Of a DNA stretch of 10,126 nucleotides, positions 5,908-10,126 are shown one piece after another. A model generated the notes under the pieces. The model had not been told where the DNA came from. It was given only the letters and a program-made list of their open reading frames with translations, and ran no database searches. The DNA is from Methyloprofundus sp. GTDB taxonomy: Bacteria > Pseudomonadota > Gammaproteobacteria > Methylococcales > Methylomonadaceae. The stretch's first letter is position 1. Every line of letters begins with the position of its first letter. Position numbers and translations under genes: made by a program. Where the stretch lies: NCBI GenBank assembly GCA_030619185.1, contig JAUXBW010000054.1, forward strand, positions 1 to 10,126, read 5' to 3'.

Positions 5908-8900
5908 ATGACGACCAAGTTAAGTACTGATTCCGGTGCCATAACCGATATACCCTTGCAAGATGCATCCGCCGATATATGGGATACAAAATATCGTTTA
6001 AAAACAAAATCAGGTGTAGCCATTGATGGCAGTATTGATGAGACCTATCAGCGTGTTGCCCAAGCCTTGTCCGGTGTCGAAAAAGGTAAAGCCAAACAAG
6101 ATAAATACTATAAAGAATTCTTATGGGCATTACGCCAGGGAGTGATTCCAGCAGGTCGTATTATCTCAAATGCAGGCGCACACGCACATAAACCCGCCAC
6201 CTCGACAATTAACTGTACCGTCTCAGGTTCCATTGTCGATTCTATGGACGATATTCTGGGTAAAGTGCATGAGGCCGGACTTACCTTAAAAGCTGGCTGT
6301 GGAATTGGTTATGAATTTTCCACTCTGAGACCCAAAGATGCTTATGTCTCAGGCGCGGGTGCGTATACATCCGGGCCACTATCCTTTATGGATATCTACG
6401 ACAAAATGTGCTTTACCGTATCCTCGGCAGGTGGGCGGCGCGGCGCACAAATGGCAACCTTTGATATCGGTCATCCTGATGTGGTTGACTTTATTCGTGC
6501 CAAGCGTGAAGACGGCCGTTTGCGTCAGTTTAATTTATCATTATTAATAACTGCCGAGTTCGTCAAAGCAGTTAAAGAAGATAAATCATGGGCACTATCT
6601 TTTCCTGTGATGCAAAGAGAATGGGATGAAGATAACCTGGCTAACGCAGATGATTCGGTTATTATCTGGCGTGATTTACCACACACCGTAGGCTATGTTG
6701 AAAATACCGATGGCCTGGTAGCCTGTAAAATTGCCAAAACAATGCCCGCGCGTCGACTATGGGACATTATCATGTCGTCAACCTACGATTATGCTGAGCC
6801 AGGGTTTATTCTGATCGATAAAGTCAATGAAATGAATAATAACTGGTTTTGTGAAGATATTCGGGCGACGAATCCGTGCGTTACGGCTGATACACGTCTG
6901 CATACTCAACATGGTATGGTGAAAATTGGTGATCTCTATGCTAGTCAAGCTAAGTTAGAAGTTACCGTCGACACACGAGCTCTAGGTCATAACGAAAAGG
7001 GTACGATAACTCGCCCTGCTAAGCCAGCTTTTATGACCGAAAAATCAGCGGATGTTTATCGCGTCACCACCAAAGATGGATATGAAATTAAAGCAACTGC
7101 ATGGCATGATTTTTATACAGATAATGGAAAAATCAAGTTAAAAGACCTTAACTTAGGGGATAAATTACTTATTCAATCTGGTAAAGGGCAGTTTGGTCAG
7201 CAGGGTGATAATATTTTCGGTGCTTTATTAGGCTTTATTACAGGTGATGGACATTTCACCAATCGCGGTAAAAACCAGCAAGCAGCTGTTATTAATTTAT
7301 GGAATGATGACCGCTCTTTTGCACCCATGCTGGTTACGTATATTAATCAATTGTTAACGGATACACAGTTAGAACAACACAGCACACGCCAATATCAAGT
7401 CTCAGCTGTAGCTGTTCCAGAACGTAATATGATTATCATTCGGTCTGTAATTCTGGCGCGTATTCTTGAATTTTACGGCTTTAATAAGGAAAGTAAATTA
7501 CAGGTCCCTGAAGTCATTTGGCAAGGGACGGAAGCATGTGTTAAGGGCTATTTATCAGCCCTGTTTCAGGCAGATGGTACTGTTAATATTTCAGGCAAAA
7601 GCAAGTCTTGTTCGATTCGTTTGGCCTCTTCACATCCTGAGTTATTAAAAGACATACAGGCACTATTGGCTAATTTTGCAGTTTTTTGTCGACTACGTAA
7701 ACGTCGTCCGTCAGGACAGCGATTATTACCTGATGGCAAAGGAAGTAAGCGCTTATATAACTGTAAAGCTGATTATGAACTTATTATTGATGGGCAATCG
7801 CGTGAGCAATTTATGCAGGAAATTGCTTTTCTAGGCGAAGAAAAAAATAAAAAATATCATAGCTGGGTTAAAGATAAACAACTATTAAAGCAACAGAATT
7901 ACTTATCTGAAATTTCTCAAATTGAATATCTAGGTAAAGAGGCAGTTTTTGATACTACGCAAGCAGACCATAACACAGTTATATTTAATGGTATGGTTAC
8001 AGGGCAATGTGGTGAACAGCCCTTACCGCCTTATGGTTCGTGCCTTCTAGGCTCTATCAACCTGACCCGGTTTATTGAAAAACCGTTTACCCAAAATGCC
8101 TCTTTTAACTGGGCAGATTACCGTAAAACTATCCATATTTTTACCCGCATGCTAGATAACGTAGTGGAAATTAACGGCTTACCCTTAGAAAAACAGCGCG
8201 AGGAAATTACATCCAAACGTCGACATGGTATGGGTTATCTCGGGTTAGGTTCAACCCTAACCATGTTGGGTATGCAATATGGTGATGCAAAGTCACTCGA
8301 TTTTACCAGTGAGGTAACAAAAGTCCTGGCAGTAGAAGGCTGGAAAGAGGCACTTACTTTGGCGAAAGAAAAAGGCGTAGCACCTGCTCTTGAACAGAGT
8401 TATACGGTAACCGGAGCTATGTTACATAAACGCCCTGAAATGCTAACAGATGGTTACAAAGTTGGCGATGAAATCGCGGGCAAAGTACTACACGCTAAAT
8501 ACAGTCGCTATATGCAACAACTGGCTCAGGAAGAGCCCGAATTGGCAGCTGAATTAATCGAGCATGGCGCACGGTTCACTCATCATAGCTCTATCGCCCC
8601 GACGGGTACGATTTCACTATCCTTGGCAAATAATGCCAGCAATGGTATCGAACCCAGCTTTGCGCATCATTATTCGCGCAATGTGATTCGGGAAGGTAAA
8701 AAGAGTAAAGAAAAAATCGATGTGTTTTCCTTTGAATTACTTGCCTATCGTGCTCTGGTTAATGAAAAAGCCATGCCTTACAGCGAAAAAGATGATGAGC
8801 AGTTGCCCGATTACTTTATAACGGCTGATGCCATTACCCCTAAGCAACATGTAGACGTACAGGCAGCAGCACAGGTATGGATAGACTCATCCATTTCAAA

Positions 8901-9189
8901 AACAGCCAATGTACCTACCGATTATCCTTATGAAGATTTTAAGGATATCTATATGTACGCTTATGATCAGGGCTTAAAAGGTTGTACAACTTTCCGTTTT
9001 AACCCAGAAGCCTTTCAGGGTGTGCTAGTTAAAGAATCTGATCTGGAAAACACCACCTATCAATTTACTCTGGAAGACGGCCATGTACTGGAGTTAAAAG
9101 GCAATGAAGAAATTGAATATGATGGCGAAATGCATAGTGCAGCTAATTTATTTGATGCCTTAAAAGAAGGCTACTACGGAAAATTCTAA
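5908..9189 (+). CDS. nrdJ: Adenosylcobalamin-dependent ribonucleotide reductase catalytic subunit NrdJa, with intein
   Basis: This class II ribonucleotide reductase makes deoxyribonucleotides from ribonucleotides in the cytoplasm, using coenzyme B12 to form a thiyl radical, with or without oxygen. The precursor is 1093 residues from ATG 5908. Removing the 377-residue intein leaves about 716, close to Pseudomonas NrdJa. Visible catalytic parts are the first redox Cys in T-I-N-C-T-V (Cys103), the split N-P|C-G-E-Q-P-L-P-P-Y-G-S-C motif, and A-P-T-G-T-I-S-L, which fits the substrate-phosphate loop. By analogy with Thermotoga NrdJ, the Cys after the intein is the radical cysteine and the Cys 11 residues later is the second redox cysteine. 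N-P and C-G-E also hold the catalytic Asn and Glu. The extein ends in E-G-Y-Y-G-K-F without C-terminal redox cysteines; these are in NrdJb. An alternative start is ATG 5866. Function depends on protein splicing. Confidence 0.93.
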   Translation: MTTKLSTDSGAITDIPLQDASADIWDTKYRLKTKSGVAIDGSIDETYQRVAQALSGVEKGKAKQDKYYKEFLWALRQGVIPAGRIISNAGAHAHKPATSTINCTVSGSIVDSMDDILGKVHEAGLTLKAGCGIGYEFSTLRPKDAYVSGAGAYTSGPLSFMDIYDKMCFTVSSAGGRRGAQMATFDIGHPDVVDFIRAKREDGRLRQFNLSLLITAEFVKAVKEDKSWALSFPVMQREWDEDNLANADDSVIIWRDLPHTVGYVENTDGLVACKIAKTMPARRLWDIIMSSTYDYAEPGFILIDKVNEMNNNWFCEDIRATNPCVTADTRLHTQHGMVKIGDLYASQAKLEVTVDTRALGHNEKGTITRPAKPAFMTEKSADVYRVTTKDGYEIKATAWHDFYTDNGKIKLKDLNLGDKLLIQSGKGQFGQQGDNIFGALLGFITGDGHFTNRGKNQQAAVINLWNDDRSFAPMLVTYINQLLTDTQLEQHSTRQYQVSAVAVPERNMIIIRSVILARILEFYGFNKESKLQVPEVIWQGTEACVKGYLSALFQADGTVNISGKSKSCSIRLASSHPELLKDIQALLANFAVFCRLRKRRPSGQRLLPDGKGSKRLYNCKADYELIIDGQSREQFMQEIAFLGEEKNKKYHSWVKDKQLLKQQNYLSEISQIEYLGKEAVFDTTQADHNTVIFNGMVTGQCGEQPLPPYGSCLLGSINLTRFIEKPFTQNASFNWADYRKTIHIFTRMLDNVVEINGLPLEKQREEITSKRRHGMGYLGLGSTLTMLGMQYGDAKSLDFTSEVTKVLAVEGWKEALTLAKEKGVAPALEQSYTVTGAMLHKRPEMLTDGYKVGDEIAGKVLHAKYSRYMQQLAQEEPELAAELIEHGARFTHHSSIAPTGTISLSLANNASNGIEPSFAHHYSRNVIREGKKSKEKIDVFSFELLAYRALVNEKAMPYSEKDDEQLPDYFITADAITPKQHVDVQAAAQVWIDSSISKTANVPTDYPYEDFKDIYMYAYDQGLKGCTTFRFNPEAFQGVLVKESDLENTTYQFTLEDGHVLELKGNEEIEYDGEMHSAANLFDALKEGYYGKF
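6877..8007 (+). mobile_element. LAGLIDADG-containing intein in NrdJa with C-terminal Gly-Gln
   Basis: This 377-residue in-frame insertion begins with Cys1 (C-V-T-A-D-T-R-L, block A) and ends N-G-M-V-T-G-Q before the extein Cys. Block B carries T-A-W-H (Thr74, His77). Two dodecapeptide motifs, L-L-G-F-I-T-G-D-G (117-125) and L-S-A-L-F-Q-A-D-G (226-234), keep their acidic residues (Asp124, Asp233), so the homing endonuclease may be active. Block F contains D-H-N (His365). The last two residues are Gly376-Gln377 rather than the usual His-Asn. Gln-ending inteins are known, for example in an iridovirus ribonucleotide reductase, so splicing remains plausible. The extein reads N-P-C-G-E-Q-P-L across the junction, which fixes both borders. 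Two sampled 60-base lines in the intein are about 37-38% GC, against 42-50% in two extein lines, consistent with horizontal origin. Confidence 0.93.
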
Positions 9190-9201
9190 GGCGGAAATAT
9201 A

Positions 9202-9885
9202 ATGACCATAAAAATAGATAAAAAAATTGTAGGCTTTAAAGTTGTCACTAAAGAAGATGAACAAGCAGCCGTAGAAAAAGAAGCAACTCTAGATGTTGTC
9301 AGTATGGATGAACATGTATTGCGCCCGGAAATGTTATTTGGCTCTACCTATAAAATTAAAACCCCTCAATCGGAGCATGCACTATACATAACGGTTAATG
9401 ACATGATTTTGAACATGGGCACGGAACATGAAGAGCGTCGTCCCTACGAAGTGTTTATTAACTCTAAAAATATGGAGCACTTTCAATGGGTACTTGCCTT
9501 AACCCGGGTTATTTCTGCCGTATTTCGTAAAGGTGGCGATATTACCTTTATGGTTGAAGAACTGAAAGCCGTTTTTGATCCTAAGGGCGGTTACTTTAAA
9601 AAAGGTGGTATTTATATGCCTTCTTTAGTCGCTGAAATCGGACACGCCATAGAACAGCATATGAAGCAGATTGGTATGTTAAAAGATATGGAACTCGAAG
9701 CGCACCAAAAGCAATTTCTTGCTGAAAAACGCAAAGAGTTTGAAGCTAAGCATGGAGGGCAGACAGATGAAAGTGATAATTTTCCAGAGCAGGCGCAGCT
9801 TTGTACCAAGTGCCAGACTAAAGCTTTAGTGTTAATGGATGGCTGTATGACTTGTTTAAATTGTGGTGAGAGCAAATGTGGGTAG
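9202..9885 (+). CDS. nrdJb: NrdJb: accessory and C-terminal redox subunit of split class II ribonucleotide reductase
   Basis: This 227-residue protein matches the separately encoded C-terminal part of class II ribonucleotide reductase, as in Pseudomonas aeruginosa, where both proteins are needed for activity. It opens with M-T-I-K-I-D-K-K-I-V-G-F. Residues about 40-160 form the TSCPD-like domain (P-Y-E-V-F-I-N, K-G-G-Y-F-K-K-G-G-I-Y-M-P-S-L-V-A-E-I-G), followed by a charged helix (about 160-190). The tail has six cysteines: C-T-K-C, then C-M-T-C-L-N-C and a final C-G-E-S-K-C-G. Four probably bind zinc, and the last C-x4-C resembles the thioredoxin-reduced shuttle pair at the C-terminus of other reductases. 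Which cysteines bind metal cannot be assigned here. ATG 9202 lies 12 nt after the nrdJa stop with AAGGCGG at 9188-9194 as ribosome-binding site, so the genes form one operon. Confidence 0.9.
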   Translation: MTIKIDKKIVGFKVVTKEDEQAAVEKEATLDVVSMDEHVLRPEMLFGSTYKIKTPQSEHALYITVNDMILNMGTEHEERRPYEVFINSKNMEHFQWVLALTRVISAVFRKGGDITFMVEELKAVFDPKGGYFKKGGIYMPSLVAEIGHAIEQHMKQIGMLKDMELEAHQKQFLAEKRKEFEAKHGGQTDESDNFPEQAQLCTKCQTKALVLMDGCMTCLNCGESKCG

Positions 9886-9895
9886 GTTTTAGATA

Positions 9896-10064
9896 AATAA
9901 GGGAGCTGGAAATAAATAATTGTCCGATATTGGGTAGGATTTTTGTTTGTTTTTAGTGGTGTAGCAACAGGCGCATAGCTGGCTACGTAACTGCTGTTAC
10001 ACCGCTAAAGACGGATAAAAAGACCAGCAATATTGGATAATTATTTGTTTCCATCTCCCTTATT
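9896..10064. mobile_element. 169-bp near-palindromic MITE-like element
   Basis: Two arms of about 75 nt (9896-9970 and 9991-10064) are inverted copies with roughly 83% identity by hand alignment, including a 10/10 terminal match AATAAGGGAG...CTCCCTTATT. A 20-nt centre contains the small dyad TAGC-TG-GCTA. There is no ORF, so it would be non-autonomous. TA at 9898-9899 and 10061-10062 flanks AGGGAG...CTCCCT, which would suit a TA-targeting transposase such as IS630/mariner relatives, but the palindrome continues past it, so this is uncertain. It starts 10 nt after the nrdJb stop and may serve as the 3' end of the nrdJ transcript, although no T-run follows. Confidence 0.7.
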
Positions 10065-10100
10065 CCAGGGTTTTAAAGAAAATCGCAGCAAGAAACCCCA

Positions 10101-10119
10101 ATAGGGTTGAGAACCCTAT
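10101..10119. repeat. Perfect 8-bp hairpin near the window end
   Basis: ATAGGGTT (10101-10108) and AACCCTAT (10112-10119) are exact reverse complements with a three-base GAG loop. AACCCC at 10094-10099 could compete for the GGGTT strand. It could be a terminator, a regulatory stem or part of another repeat. No T-run is visible before the window ends. Confidence 0.5.
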
Positions 10120-10126
10120 GATTTCA

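Noticed and set aside
6877..8007. Group I or II intron, or an insertion sequence, in nrdJ
   Set aside because: The insertion is in frame throughout, with protein-splicing blocks A, B and F at its borders and no terminal inverted repeats, so an intein explains it fully.
9885..10077. Direct repeat GGTTTTARA as target duplication of the MITE-like element
   Set aside because: Copies at 9885-9893 and 10069-10077 sit at unequal distances from the palindrome ends (2 and 4 nt) and differ at one base, so they are not a clean target-site duplication.
10065..10126. Start of a CRISPR array or repeat cluster
   Set aside because: Short GGGTT/AACCC matches recur, but no direct repeat of CRISPR length is present before the window ends.

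Overview
The window looks like chromosomal DNA from a gammaproteobacterium of moderate to low GC. I infer this from three things: a Vibrio/Shewanella-style TonB2 gene order (exbD-tonB-TPR), a class II ribonucleotide reductase split into NrdJa and NrdJb as in Pseudomonas aeruginosa, and a large membrane HD-GYP protein. I cannot name a genus from sequence alone. All five genes lie on the + strand.

Positions 1-230 are mostly non-coding, with a strong 11-bp hairpin just before the first gene. Positions 231-2496 hold a compact three-gene operon with overlapping start and stop codons (GTGA, then ATGA): ExbD, a TonB2-type TonB and a secreted TPR protein. Together they would transmit proton-motive force to outer-membrane TonB-dependent receptors. 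The ExbB partner is not in the window. A weak terminator-like hairpin and a 95-bp palindromic element (2546-2640) separate this operon from a 976-residue Cache-HAMP-GAF-HD-GYP receptor (2651-5581), a probable cyclic-di-GMP phosphodiesterase.

Positions 5582-5907 are the control region of the ribonucleotide reductase. It contains two NrdR boxes 32 bp apart, embedded in a perfect 12-bp dyad, with an extended -10 promoter overlapping the downstream box. nrdJa (5908-9189) encodes the adenosylcobalamin-dependent catalytic subunit and is interrupted by a 377-residue in-frame intein with a two-motif LAGLIDADG homing endonuclease. The intein sits inside the catalytic N-P-C-G-E motif, immediately before the predicted thiyl-radical cysteine, and ends in Gly-Gln rather than His-Asn. 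nrdJb (9202-9885) follows 12 nt later and supplies the accessory domain and C-terminal cysteines that the split catalytic subunit lacks. A 169-bp near-palindrome (9896-10064), probably a MITE-like element, starts 10 nt after nrdJb, and a smaller perfect hairpin lies near the window end.

The families present are known. The most notable features are the intein with its atypical C-terminus and its use of the enzyme's radical cysteine as splicing nucleophile, the dyad arrangement of the NrdR operator, and the long palindrome whose arm differences mostly preserve G-U pairing in one transcript direction.
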